Notes: a model not told the origin generated them from the letters alone. 64,000 nucleotides of DNA from Zoroaster sp. YZ-2022 (GCA_029582265.1 JAQQFT010000023.1:4127688-4191687), one strand, 5' to 3'; positions 14,735 through 27,934 are shown, counted from the first letter of the stretch. Numbers and translations are program-made.

Positions 14735-14860
14735 ATGGCCTTATAAGCCATACCGAACGGGCTTGAACCCGTTAAAAAGCATTCTGCTCGACAACACTCG
14801 CATGCAGGGTTGGCCCGACGCATACTTGGGAAGTGCGGGGATCGCGGATCGGGATTTGCC
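14735..14860 (+). ncRNA. 5S rRNA-like segment (probable pseudogene or 5S-derived SINE head)
   Basis: GCCATACC at 14747 is followed shortly by GAACG, and 57 bases further on by GCAGGGT-GG-CC and then TACTTGG at a 19-base offset. In animal 5S rRNA the same words occur in this order, about 48 and 20 bases apart, the last two being the internal control C-box region. The 3' end of 5S is not recognisable. The segment also folds on itself (GAGCAGAATG with CATTCTGCTC). Given the poor local sequence this is a resemblance, not a functional call. Confidence 0.3.
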
Positions 14861-17800
14861 TCAGTGTACGTCACATTTTTATTTAATGGGGGGTAGGGCG
14901 TGAAAAAGCCCCCCCAAATTTAAAATTAATATTTGTATGGTATAAACGTGGGGGGAAAAATTACAAATGACAAATATTTAGGGCATTTTTGAACAATGAA
15001 ATAAAAACACCACATAGGACCTTTAATGACACATTTCGTCCCTAATTTGTAGTGAAATCCGACTTTTTCAATTTTAAGTTTCCCCCATTAGTACTTTCAG
15101 GAAAGTTCCCATTGTATCTAATCCAATGCATGTATTCCTTATAGTTTTGGAATAACATGCATTCAAAGACGGTCCTAACTATATTTTTGTAATTTGGGTA
15201 AAAATAACCGCATTGGTCACTCCCCCAAAACAATTGGGATTGGTAAAAAAGGCCCCAAACAAGAAGAGGTTTTTTTTAAAAGCGGGAAAAGGGGTTTTCA
15301 GGGGGAATGGCCATTTAGTAATACTCCCGCTAACCCAGTCCACTTGTAAAACGACATGTTCCACCATGCTCACCATATTCACCATAAAAACATTTATAAA
15401 AATATTTAAAAAAGGAGTGTAAAAAAGCTCGCACCTTTCTTGAACAAAATATATTATATTGTTCATGAAAGGAAATTTTTTCAGTTATATCCCCAAAAAA
15501 TAACAGATTTTAAAATAAAAAAATAAATTACTTCTCATTGATAAATCATCTTCTTTCGATAGGGGTGCGCCAAAAATTTAAACTTGTTTTTTTTCATGAT
15601 TATAAAATATTATGTTGTGGCGTCTGTCGGTGAAAAAAAATTAAAAAAATGTTTACAATCGCGTTCAGGGGAATTGCACAAAAAATACCCTTTCAAGCCA
15701 GAGAAAACAAATTAAGGAAATTAAAGAAGAGGGCTAAAACCCCCCTATTAAAATTTGGCACATAAATCTCGGAAAGGGGGGGTGGTAATACCCAATATCT
15801 GTTAACAGTAAATTTTTTTTGAATATTTGCTATGATAAAAGAGGGTATTTTCTTTTTTTCCGTGGGTTTTTTAAAGACAGGGTTGGATCGACATGTCCAA
15901 AACTGTCTCTAGTTTTAAAATTTTTTCCCAATGGTTGGGGACAAAATTGTTGACTTTTTAAAGGGTTGGATTATTCAAAATTGATTTGATTGCTGCAACA
16001 CAGACACATACAGATAATTAAATCATGTCATAATTTATAATAACAGGAATAACATATTTGGGCATAATGACTTTTGGGCATGTTCCCCCTTTAAACATAA
16101 TAGAAAGCATTTGTAAGGCCCCTTTATGGAAGACATTCAAAGGCAAAATAGACTAGAAACAATTTAAGGGGAATTTTAAATTATTGCCCCTAATAGTGGT
16201 GATCCTAAAAAATGTTCCTTTGTTTCTTAATATGGGTTTCTTATTTTTGTATTTATACATTGATAATGATTTAGGTATGAAACTTACATTTTTTTGTATT
16301 GCGTAAAAACCATGTCTACTTTGGGTTTGTACAAAGGCACTTTGGGAAAAAAATAATAGGTCTCGTTTGCTTACGTTTTTGATTTGGTAAAAAAGACAAA
16401 AGTGCATGGTCATCTTGATGGAAACCCAACGGTAACAACCTATCACGTTATCCCAAACAGCCCCCGGGGTCACTGTACTTTTTTATATGACTTTTTCCCA
16501 AACCACACTAATGACATGCCCCTTTTGTGATGTCAGTGACGTAACTGATTTTGCAGGTCCCCAAAATCCCCTGGCAATGTTAAACCGGGACACCAGCCAC
16601 CTGAAAATAGAAGGATCAGATATCTACGGATAGTTCGGTTCGTGTGGTTTTGCCGAATATTTGAGTTGAAATTTTTTAAACGAATACGGGAAATTTAAAA
16701 AAGGGCTTTATCCTTTTTGTATACAATTTGAATGGGGATGGGAAAGAATTTTTTAAAAATGATATCGGGATAAAAAAACAAATTAAAAGTCTTTCCTGTT
16801 TTTTAATTTATCGAACATTTCAAGCAATTTTTTTAACTGTAATATTCATGCATATTGGGGGTTTAAACATTTGACATCCATAGGATCATAAATTTAACAA
16901 AAAAATAACAGAACTTTAATGTTGTTCCCCCCCCGATTTATGGGGGTGATCAAAAAAAAATATCGTTCCAACTTTTTTTTTATTTTGTTTTATTGATAAA
17001 TGATTTAAGTATAAAGTGTAACCAAGTTATGTACAAACTGAAAAGATCTTCTTGGAAAAAAAAAATAAGTTATCTATTACAAAAATTATCTGTTAAATAT
17101 TTCAATATGTTTATGCCCGAAAATCTTCATTATTCCCGAGATTCAACTATTTGTAAAACTTGCTCAGATTATTCAATTCTTATTTATACACCTTTTTAAT
17201 TATTCACTTTGGAAAGGGGTGAACCCAATCCCCTTGTACACAATGTCTAAATATGTTTTTTTGGGAGACGACAAAATTCCAAATCTCACTTTTTCAGTAT
17301 TCATTGCTCAAAAAATCTCAAAAATTTTGTTTCACCCATTTTACCCCCCTCTCCAAGTGTGTTTTTCATTATTTTGTCATTTTGGACGAAAAGGGCATTG
17401 ATTCCATTCTTTTCTTTCTTCATTTATACCCTTAAATATACAATTTTATTTATTACAGAATTATTAAAGTAAAACCCCTAAAATAAAAAAGAAATTTACA
17501 TCGGATAGCACTTGCCAGACACGATGTAAAAATCGATATTTTTTTTTTTAAAATAACCCCCCAAATTTTCTTTTAAGACAAAAATCTGTACAATAATTTT
17601 ACATCCATATGTTAAAAAAAAAGGCAATTTTTATTTGAAATCCAAGAAAAGGTTGTAATCATTTAATGTTTGAAAAAAAACATACTGTTTCTTTAAATTT
17701 TCTGTAAAAAACAATTTTTTTACAGTTTGGGTTGACTTAAGGCTGCTCACAAGAACCAACGATCTGTAATGAAATTTTTGAATAAAGAACATTACATTTA

Positions 17801-20800
17801 AAAAGACAAGATGAATAGGAAATTTTTTTTTTTTAAAAAAAAAGGGAAATGGGTTTGGATACACCCTCACAATTTTAGGGAACTATAAAAGGATCCCTTT
17901 TTTTTCTGGGAGGATTTTTTAAAAGGAAAAGCCCGAAACCATCAAAAAGTCGATAGTTTTCGCTTTCTGTCCCCCCCAAAATCGAAAAAACATTTTAACT
18001 GGTATTTGTGATTGAAAAATAATGAAAAAAACCCTTAAAAGTGGCGGTCGGATACAACCTTACAGTTCGTTCCTTTCAAAGACCCCAAACTCGTGAAAAA
18101 GGGACAAAGACAATACAAGAACAACTAATTTCCTAGCAATACAAAGTCCAAAATTGATTTTTGGGGGCAACACTTAAGATGGAAAAAAACCACATGTCAT
18201 ATCCCAAAAAAACTACTGGATCGTAATCACATTTACATAAAACTTACATTGTGAAAAAAAGGTTTTTTAAACAACACATTATAAAAATTGACTGCATACC
18301 ACTTACATTAGCCGGGTTTAAACTTAAACAAAGGGGGTGCACTGTTATGCCAAAATCTAAAGGGGTGTTTTAAAAAAAATTACGCGTCATAATTTATATC
18401 TAAAAGTGCCTGGCACATACCCTGAAGTCTGGTTCACAATCCCCCGGGGATTAAAAAATTTAATCTCTCCTAAAATACAACTGGTGTTCTGCCCTTTCCC
18501 TTGAGGTAAAAAAAAACGGATATGGTGTAAATGAGCCCCGATGATGATAAAAAGAACCACGGGAACCCATATACAAACCCAAAATTTTTTGGCTCGAGTA
18601 ATTTTGATTCAGGCTGAAAAAATGGTGTTTTCACCCTGGCAAGACCCCTTTGCGGCCCCCAAAAAATATACCACCTAAATAAAACTAGAAACTCACCCAA
18701 GTTCTCAACAACTCCGGACTGCAAGTATTAGGCATGACAGTTTTGTACTTACCAGCTTGGAAAAAATTTTATAAAGGGGGAGGGTTTTTTTTAATCAAAA
18801 ATTTATTTGGCCTTTTTTTAAATTTTAAATTTCCCATGGCTCTCAATCGCCATAAATCAAAAAACCGCACAAAAAAGGGTAAATGTTGAAAAATCCTAGA
18901 ACCAAAAAAGTGCAAAGATTCTGAGTTAGAATAACATGTGTCGTGTCAGTAGAAAGTTCTAGAATCATTACAATAAGTATAAAAAAGTCACAAATTTGGG
19001 CCCAAACAAAAGGGAAAACCCCTAGCTGTTGTGTAAAAAACCAGGTTCTCGGAGGGGTTTTTTTATTAATGTTTTTTTTTCTTGATCATTGTGATTCCAA
19101 CCCTTTTAAATGATGGTAACTTCTTTTTCGGGATTTTTCTTTCAATATCAATGTCAGATTCTGAACGGAAATTTTAAAAATTTCCCTGTGTTCGTTGACA
19201 AACAGACCAAAGGTGCTTAGCATATAAAACGTAGGGACCAGTTTTGCTCAAGAGAAAAACGTATTTCTGTATCCCTCTGCCAATTTAACCTTTAAAAAAA
19301 ATTATTGGGATCTGGTTGAAACAATCGATATTAATAATAATAATGATAGCATAGGGAAAAAATTATAAAACATTATCCCCACAATGGAATTACAAATATA
19401 CATTCTTTGAAAATTGTGACATAAGATGATTTTAAGATCGACAAACAGTTATACTTGGTTTGGTTTATTTGGGAAAATGATTCCAGGTCTCACCCGCGAC
19501 GAAAAGCCCCTATCACCCAGTTCCTTTTTGGTTTGGGTTTCCCTTTTAGGGTGACATTTTGGACCCAAATTGCGTGATGGGGGGAGTTTTAAGCAGTTCA
19601 GAAATAAAAATTAAATGTTTTAAAAAGTTTTTAAACAATTAAAAATTAAAAAAATTTCTGTGAAACAGGAAGCCAGTGCAGTTCTTTCAAGTTTGGCGTG
19701 TTTGGCATGACTTTTGACAAAGTCACAACACGATTTTTTTTGGGGGAAGACAGTATTTGATTCTGGGGATAAAAGAGCATTCCCTTATCGAGCCGTGATG
19801 TGACAAACGATGTATAATTTGTTCAGCAATTTTTTATTAAAAATATTTTTATTCGGCTAATATTTCTGATATGAAATATATCAAACAATGTTGGGAAAAG
19901 GGGTTTTAAAGTCTTTTCGAGTCAAATATAACACCCAAATTGCTTGGATGAGGGGTTTCTGCAGTCAAAAATAAAGGGAAGAAAACTTTAGAAAATTTTA
20001 CGTATCCAAATAGAACAAATTCTTTTTTTTCGTCTTCAAGCGGAATTTTTGTCTCACCCAATTTCGAATCTCTTAATACATTTCTCCAGTGTTTTGCAGG
20101 AATCGCGGTTCTTGAGTTTTAAAAAAGAATGTAAAGCCGTGTCATCGGGTAACATGGAAATTTTAAAATTATACTTCAAAATGATATCACGAACTGAAAA
20201 TTAAACAGTAAACCACTTTTTTGGCGACATGAAGGTTCGATTCCGTAACACTGGTAAACAAACAAACAGTCTAATTGTGGATCCTTGCTGACCGGTGTTT
20301 GGAAAAGGAATGACTGTAGGGGAAAAAAACACGGGTATTCTCAATTTTGTGACAAAAAGTTTGAAATGTTTGGAGGTCCGACGGGTGGACATGGAAGCCA
20401 CTGGGTTTTGGTTTTGGCACTTTTTTAAAATGTTAAAGGTTTTTGATTAAGACACTTCCAAGAATGGAGGAGATTTTTCCTTTTAATTCTTCACAATATA
20501 TTTTGTTTTTGGATTCCCAAATTTCCCCTTTACGATTTTCCTTCAATTTACCGGTTTTTTGCCCTTTTTTTTTGAAAGGGGTTAGATTTGTTAAATTCAG
20601 GTTTTTTTCGGGCATGATCTCCCGATTTCGGGGCGTAGATTCAAAAGACGACACAAAAAACCAGCTCCCATCTTCAAAATTTACTTTTCCAGTTGAGATT
20701 AAAATTGACAAAAACTTGGATATTTACATTTTTTTAGTGGGAAGTTAGAAAATGGTGGTATGTTTTTTTTTTTTTCTATTTTCCATGTTGCCAAAAGATC

Positions 20801-21404
20801 GATAAGCCGGGATGGATTCGAGATAAAAGGTGAATATTTTCACGCGTTATCAGAGGGCAAAACGTGACCATATCATGAGTGGGTGCTGGTATGCTGGATA
20901 AGTCCATGAGCAGAAGATCTTTAAACGATTTGCAAATTTTTTGAATGATGTCCAAAGAAGTTAAAAACACCAGTTAAAAAAAATTTTTCGAGTGAAAAGA
21001 TAATCCACAATTTAATTTTTAAAATCGAAAAAATTTAGAAATTTACGTTTACCATCAACTCCCTTTCGGTCGATATATATTAACAAGGCGAACAGATCTA
21101 GGTTGCATGTTACCTCAGCCCGAGATTCAAATTTGGTAGTCAATGTTAACATTTTTTTTTGAAATAAACTGGGCCCAAAGAAATTCCCCCTCCACCCCTC
21201 TTTTTTTGGGTAGTGGAGAAAATAAGGGGAGTGCATTCACGGGGTACAAGTCATCATCAGGTTTAAACCATGTCTCAATGAGACCTAAAAAACTGAGTTA
21301 TGTGCATACACGTCGGGGTGGGCAAAAATTTAAAACAATTTGTTTATCCGACCCAAAATTTTACCAACCTTTTATGCGGGAAACCCCTAATTTTGGGTTT
21401 AGTC

Positions 21405-21500
21405 GCCGGGCACGGGCAAGCTCGGTGGTCGGGGGTTAAGACGTCTGCACGGCAGGAGGTCGGGTTAGTCCCCCCGAGTCCCTGTGATTTTTCCCGACAC
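21405..21500 (+). mobile_element. tRNA-derived SINE head
   Basis: CGCCGGGCACGGGCAAGCTC-GGTGGTC carries an A-box-like stretch, and GCAGGAGGTCGGGTTAG-TCCCC a B-box-like stretch at normal tRNA spacing, followed by CGAGTCCCTGTGATTTTTC. This is the layout of a pol III SINE head. Base errors make the source tRNA uncertain. Similar 55-bp segments flank it at 21310-21370 and 21527-21590. Confidence 0.5.
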
Positions 21501-21990
21501 TGGGGCACGAGTATACAGTAACTACCGTTGTGGGCAAAATTTAATCAAAATTGTTTATCTCCCACAAAAAATATCCCAACCTATAAAAATCCAAAAAGTT
21601 TTGAATACAAAATCAAAAATTCATTTTTTTTATGAATTATATTCAAACACAGAACTGAAGTTTTGACTCATCATGAACATTTGGAGTTGGTTATGCCTGT
21701 CCCTTTTTGATTTGGGTTTAAATTCACTGTTTTGGGGGCCAACTTGTCATTTTGATGTGAAGTGTAACCTGCTTTTATAAGAGAATATGACACGGGGGCC
21801 CCATTTTTGATTTCTGTTTTACGAATATCGATTGTTCAAAATTTCAAAAACAATCTTGAAAATCTGAAGGCTCTAATAGCAGCAGACGGGGTCAGCGTCG
21901 ACTACTTTTAGATTCTGGGATTTTTGGGTATGATGATTACCGATTCATACGTATGATTTTAAACTTGTATTTGCAGGAGGATAAAAATAA

Positions 21991-22094
21991 TTGCGGTGAC
22001 ACCAGGGGAATCTCAAGAGTAAATGGTTCTGAAAAGAACTTGGGGTCAATCGACGTTTGATCAGTATGCCTGATCGTCCTCAGGAGAAACTCTC
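21991..22094. repeat. Hairpin-motif dispersed repeat, copy 2
   Basis: TTGCGGTGACACCA, then GGTTCTGAAAAGAAC, then CGACG-TTTGATCAGTATGC-CTGATCGTCCTCAGGAG. Same orientation and order as 2114-2213. The arms GATCAG/CTGATC and GTTCT/AGAAC are kept in spite of local sequence noise. Confidence 0.5.
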
Positions 22095-24194
22095 AATTAA
22101 ATTCCCCGGGGCCCCCCTTAATGTAATTTCTCTTTGGGGTTAGAGTCAAGAAAAAGCCAAAATTTGGAAGGAGTTGGGGTTTAGCGGATAAAAGGGGTTA
22201 AATCTTGAAGGTATAAACCTTTGTTGGGACAAATTAAACGTTTTTTTTGGTGAATCTTTACTTAAAAGGGGAAATAAAATTGAGCCTTCATTTTAAAAAA
22301 AAAATCCAACATCCTGATAGTAAATAAAAAGAATCTCTCTTTATTTTCCCCCTGTTTGCCACTTTTTTTGTAAAATTAAAAAGTGGAGGGGGAATTTTGG
22401 AGCAGTGTGTAGTTCAAATTTTTAGATCCCGGGCAAACCCCTTTGGGCCCGGGTTGAAATAATCATTTGGTGTCTAGCCATTGATAGTACGCTTTTTGAG
22501 TCTACTTCCGATAGAACAGAGAATTTTTTTGTGATTACTGATATGTTTTTTAAGTTCATCATGCCATACCAACAAAGGATCAGACTGAAAAAAAAAGCAT
22601 TCGTTTTGGGTTAAGAGGGTTTTTAAAAAGGGTCATTCCCTCCCTATCACCCAAATATTTAAAAAATTTTCAGTGACCCGGGTTTTAGTTTTCTTTAAGA
22701 ATTTCAACAACCTTTTTGGATAATGAACACAAAAGTTTTTCCCCAACACCAAATCGTTTCTGAGATATGGCCGCCTGAAAAATATAGCCCGCCCTTTTTT
22801 TCCTCCCAAATTGCGACAGTGATTTTGTTTTTCCACAAGATATTTTTCTGCACATTGTTACAAAGGGGAAAAACACCAAACTCAGAAATTTATGTCAAAA
22901 GTAAGGCCCATATCCTTTAGTTTTGTCATTTTGGGCCCCTCTGGTAACCACATAATGGTCAATTTTTTATGTTTATTGCGTGTGCAAAGTACTAACTCTT
23001 CCCCAAACAAGGTAGACCAATCATATCTTCATTGGAGGTTTGGATTAGTCAGTATGGTTCACAGGAAAAAGGGTAAAAAACAACCTCCTTCAAATTGTGC
23101 GACCAGGGGGGGCCACTATCCATGTAACAAAACTTTAAAATATTTTATCTATCTATGTATTAAAAAATTGTTTTATTTTTTTCTCCTTCATTCAAGATAT
23201 TTTCAAAAAAGGGGTGGCCTTTTTGTTAATATACAGATTACTACTTTGAGAATTTCCATGGTGCCCCAACAAATAGTTTTTACATGTCCTCTTCCCCTGA
23301 AATAAAACTGTTTTCCAGTATTCATAATTGAGAATTTCACATGATGTCACAACAAATAGTCTTTACTTATCCTCTTCACCATGCAAAACTACAAGTTTTA
23401 ATATACAAAAAAAAAGACTGTACAGTATATTCTGTATGGAACATTCCACAAAATCTTTTTTTCACCCCGTTTGGGACGCGTTCAACCCTCAAACCTATTA
23501 AAATTTTGTTCTTTTTTAATAATAAACGCAAAATACGATTTTTTTTTTTATTTTAAATAGCTTTGTATTACTATTACACTAATTACCTTTAGACGTGTTT
23601 TTTTCCCAAAGTTGCAATTTGTAAAAAGGCCGGGTTTTCCCCCTCCACAACCGATTACTTCATTATGGTCGGGTCCTCCAGGATTTTCTCCCGTCTAATT
23701 TTTCATATCGAATGTGACCCAAATTTGGGGACAGCACTTCCAACGATGAGAATGGATAAAAGGGAATGGTCAGGTGAATTCTCTGCGTCTTCTGCTATTG
23801 GGCCCTGGGCACTATATTAAAAAAAGAGGCACTTCAAATTTTTGAGAACAGATAGCCCTGCTTCACGTTGTGCCTTTAATCAACCTCAAGCACCCATCCC
23901 TCCTGTTTCTTCCTCAAACTGCTGATCGAGCTAAAACCATAGGCCTGTGACAATGTCCCATCTATGTCCATACCCCCCGGCTTGTTGGATGAAAACTAGA
24001 TAAACCCCTTTCCCAAGGGGCCAGTGGCATCTAACTTAGCTGAAATGAAACATAGTGCATTGTTGTCAGTCTCCTTTATTTCCTTTGGCCATGAAGATAA
24101 TCTCGGAATTTATTAGTGCCCCCAATAGAGAAAAAATTCTAACTTATGGGGGGGGATTTTTTTCTCAGTTGGGACAGACCGACTAATTATGCTA

Positions 24195-25153
24195 CAGGAG
24201 GGAGTTTGCCATCATGGTCCTGTAAAAAAACCCCACCAAACCATAGATTGGCATAAATTTAAACAAACGTTGGATAGATCCAAAGGCAAGTACAGGAGCA
24301 GTTATGGGGGGTTCCCTTTTGAGTAAGGAATGCATGTTCACACTCTGGGTCCATAGATCACCCAGTCCGGACCTTGAGCTTTTTTTGGGGGTGGAGGGCC
24401 TGTTTCTTTGGGAAACCACCCAGAGTCGTATTTTTGGGGGAACTATTTTGAAGAGTTCTTGATGAAACGCCGATAATAGCCGACAAAGCCAAGAAAAGAA
24501 CGGACTTGTTTGACATTCATATGACGAGGCCATGTATCTAGAGCAGACATTTTTTCTGGGTCTGTTTGTACGCCTTCTTCAGACAAAATATGCCCAAGGT
24601 ACTTTACAGACTTACAACAAAATTTCTTTCTTGGAAAACTTTGGTCCAAACTCAAAAATGGGTCAAACCTTCATCATTTCCCATCGTCTAGGGTTTGGGA
24701 AAACGATAAGATCGTCCATATAATTATAAAAACTTTTATGTTCATCCCTGCAGGTCTCCATCAACCTCAAAAATTTGAGGAGCCCCCTTCCCCTTGAAAT
24801 TCTTTCAAACTGATAAAAACCCAGAGGACAAAATGAAGCCCCTTTGTCCTCCTGCCCATAGGTATTTGGAAAAACCCAGATTTCAAGTCAACAAAAAACC
24901 CCTCGCCTTTAAGACAATCAATAGCCTCCTGTAGGGCTGGACAGCATACTGATCGGGGATTGTTGGGATAATCAATACACATTCGCAACTCCCGTTTTTT
25001 TTTCAAACCCAAAAACAATGGTGATTCTCTGATGATGTCGTTGTCTAACAGTTGCGTTGATCTTAAGTCTTTCAAATCGTGGTGCTCCCTGATTTTTCCT
25101 AAAGGGGCCCACCCGAAATTTTGATTGGTGTTAAAATTTGGGGGCCCCTCCAA
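24195..25153 (-). pseudogene. Broken Ty3/Gypsy pol: reverse transcriptase and start of RNase H
   Basis: On the minus strand 24767-25153 reads as the RT palm and finger region: an LRMCIDY block and DLKSGFFQIPM, the usual D-containing motif of Gypsy RTs. Next, 24443-24655 carries the RT C-terminal hallmark KYLGHILSEEGV and VRSFLGFVGYYRRFI. Further downstream (24195-24420) WTQ/PE-CEHAF and TAPVLAF resemble the RT-RNase H connection. The catalytic Y/F-x-DD box should fall near 24.66-24.77 kb but is unreadable. The frames are broken by many small indels inside the low-fidelity block, so element decay and sequencing error cannot be told apart. It is a different family from the element at 29.6 kb and lies in the opposite orientation. 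Confidence 0.8.
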
Positions 25154-26500
25154 TCATGGAGAAACCTCAGCCCCCAATCTCATTTGTCCAGAATATTTTT
25201 TTTATGGTTGTCAAATTTTGGGGAGAGGAGTTAAAATTTGTTGTTTACCTGGTTGTTGCACAAAAGGGGCGTGAGCCCTTCCCCCTCACATTTGGGCTTC
25301 AGACACCATTCTGGTTTAAAACATCTGCCAAAAGGGGAATTCCTGGGCCCAAAACGCCCGACCGTTCGGTTAACAACCACCATTGATGGTAAAGTCGAGC
25401 TGCCTGGGGTTTAGTGAAGGGTGTCATCTAGACCCCGGGGGAATTACGTCTTCCTTGAGCCTCCAAGCACAGTCCCGGTTTGGCAAGACATTTGAATAGA
25501 TCCACAGATAGACCATTTTCTCCCTGTTGAAAGGTGACGGAACGTTTAGAATGAGATCTCACTGTACCGAGCTTTCCCCTCGTTAGATTCTGCCCCATCG
25601 GCGATGTTTTTTTAGATCTTTTGGGGGGAACTTATGTTAAGACTTCGAACAAACCGAGCGCCTGCTTGTTTCCAGCACGACCAAAACAGCTGGAAAAAAA
25701 CCAGAGTTGGTGCCCACTATAACTGGTTTTAAAACCCGAGTTTGTCCATCTGGGGGGCCCAAAACAAAGGGCGAACCTACTGCTTGCCACTGAAAGGGCG
25801 TCCCCTATGGAGACGTAAGTCCATCCCTAGGGGATTTTCCCCTCCCTCCAGTATAAGACTAAATCTTTTCTGGGTACAACGTCGGTTTAAGCGTTTGAAG
25901 AAAGAGTTTCAGATTAGATGACGGGATCCACCGGGGCAGGGGGCCCTAGACCGTCGACCCCGCACCGGGGGATTGCCCCATACAAACCCCCAAAATATCT
26001 GTCCCTGTTTAAAACTTCACCTGGGTATTACTGCGCCAGACACCTTTCTCCCTCTGCTGGCGTCCTGAGTCTTTTCCCCATGTCCTCCGGAACAACGTCA
26101 ATTTTTTGGTTAACACCCCGGGGGTTTGGGGTGTTTAGGCACCCCCCTTAATATCCCCCTTTCCCCCCAATGAGAAGCGAAATGACTAATTGCCTTTCGT
26201 GACCTCTGTCGGTTTTGCCCTGCCTCCATTTGCCTGAGGGACATGTTGGTGAGGGCGTCATGTTCGGGGATTGCATCTGAGGATGGCGTTCTTGTTGAGC
26301 ATCTTTCCCGGGATGATCGACTGAGCAAAGAGTTTTGGGTATTGTGACTGAGGTGGAAAGCAAATTTGCGGGAGGTGTTGAGCTTTATTTTGGGCCCCGG
26401 GGATGGCCGCCCACATTCTCCTGTTGTTTTTGGCCTCATTTTTCTTTAAAAAAGGGGTTTGAAAAAGACGTTGATCTACCTTGTCCTAAGATGGAATTAA
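25154..26500 (-). pseudogene. Probable gag-protease region of the same Ty3/Gypsy remnant
   Basis: It lies directly upstream of the RT remnant, has higher GC than the flanks, and its minus frames hold protease-to-RT-like text (around 25.60-25.75 kb, GTNSGFFPAVLVVLE) and a hydrophilic gag-like stretch (26110-26439). No zinc knuckle or DTG box could be read. The call rests mainly on position. LTRs were not found on either side. Confidence 0.35.
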
Positions 26501-27434
26501 AAGGGATCATCTCGTCAAAATCCTCGATAAACTGAAGGGCTTTTTTCCCCTGAGTTTGGGGGACAAAAAACCCAAAACCTTTCCCTGGCAATTTTGCAGT
26601 CGATTAATAATTTGAAGGGAAATTTCCCCAGGTTTGTGACAACGTAGCTTAAAAAATACTCGTCATCATCTTTTTGTCACGAAAAGAGGCCGGAAAAAGT
26701 TTCAAGGCATGGGGAGAGGCCCCGATGTTTCACGGTCACTAACCCCGTTTGAATATGGCCTACTATTCTTACTCCCTTTAGGGCCCAAACTTTCCTATTT
26801 TGCCATTGGGATAAATGAAAAAAAAATTAAAAGATTTGAAGAAAAATTTCGAAGTTGGTTTTTGGCAAGTTAAAATAGGATAAAAATATATTATGAAAAA
26901 ACTTTGGTTTTTGAAGGGAAATTAGATCAAACAAAAAAATTAAAAAAATAAAAATTGATAAAACTTTTAAAACCACTGAATCAAATTAGATCACATTAAA
27001 ATTTTTATTTTGACAAAAATGTAACCCTGTTCACCGGGAAAATGAAGATGCACCTGTTGCATGCTTTTTTTTTTTTAATTTGGAGTAAAAAAGTTTACCC
27101 TCAAATAGTTTTCCCCTTCCTTTGGGGCGGTTGGGGGCCTTTAACCCTTGGGCCCCTTTCCCCGCTTGGGGTAGGTGTGAAATCCCGCCCGGTTACCCAA
27201 AAAAATCAGTTTAACCCAAGGGTACTTTTAAAATTTTTAATGGGTCTGGGCCATTTTGATCAGGGCTTTGGGGGGGTGATTGTTTGCCCCAAGTTTCAGA
27301 AATACCTCCTCCAGCCCCCTCTAATCACGGCGTTTTCATCTAGTTTTTTAGAGGTTTTTCCGACTCTGCAATTTTTTTCCTTTTATCATATTTTCCTAAA
27401 TTTGGCTCTTTTAAAATTTTGAGTTTAAAATTAA

Positions 27435-27934
27435 NNNNNNNNNNNNNNNNNNNNNNNNNNNNNNNNNNNNNNNNNNNNNNNNNNNNNNNNNNNNNNNNNN
27501 NNNNNNNNNNNNNNNNNNNNNNNNNNNNNNNNNNNNNNNNNNNNNNNNNNNNNNNNNNNNNNNNNNNNNNNNNNNNNNNNNNNNNNNNNNNNNNNNNNNN
27601 NNNNNNNNNNNNNNNNNNNNNNNNNNNNNNNNNNNNNNNNNNNNNNNNNNNNNNNNNNNNNNNNNNNNNNNNNNNNNNNNNNNNNNNNNNNNNNNNNNNN
27701 NNNNNNNNNNNNNNNNNNNNNNNNNNNNNNNNNNNNNNNNNNNNNNNNNNNNNNNNNNNNNNNNNNNNNNNNNNNNNNNNNNNNNNNNNNNNNNNNNNNN
27801 NNNNNNNNNNNNNNNNNNNNNNNNNNNNNNNNNNNNNNNNNNNNNNNNNNNNNNNNNNNNNNNNNNNNNNNNNNNNNNNNNNNNNNNNNNNNNNNNNNNN
27901 NNNNNNNNNNNNNNNNNNNNNNNNNNNNNNNNNN
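27435..27934. other. Assembly gap, exactly 500 N
   Basis: A fixed-length N run marks a scaffold join of unknown true size. Sequence fidelity changes sharply across it. Open frames that cross it are meaningless. Confidence 1.

Larger units (their letters stand above)
1..27434. other. Low-fidelity sequence block without an intact gene
   Basis: Homopolymer and doublet runs are strongly over-represented (for example long C runs near 3025, A/T/G/C runs almost everywhere after about 3 kb), and open frames stay near 60-140 codons. The one clear coding remnant (24.2-26.5 kb) breaks repeatedly, as expected of an unpolished long-read consensus rather than biology. Apart from the repeats listed separately I see no gene. 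Positions 1-2500 read somewhat better than the rest but also show no recognisable exon. Any frame-based call in this block should be treated as unreliable. Confidence 0.7.
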
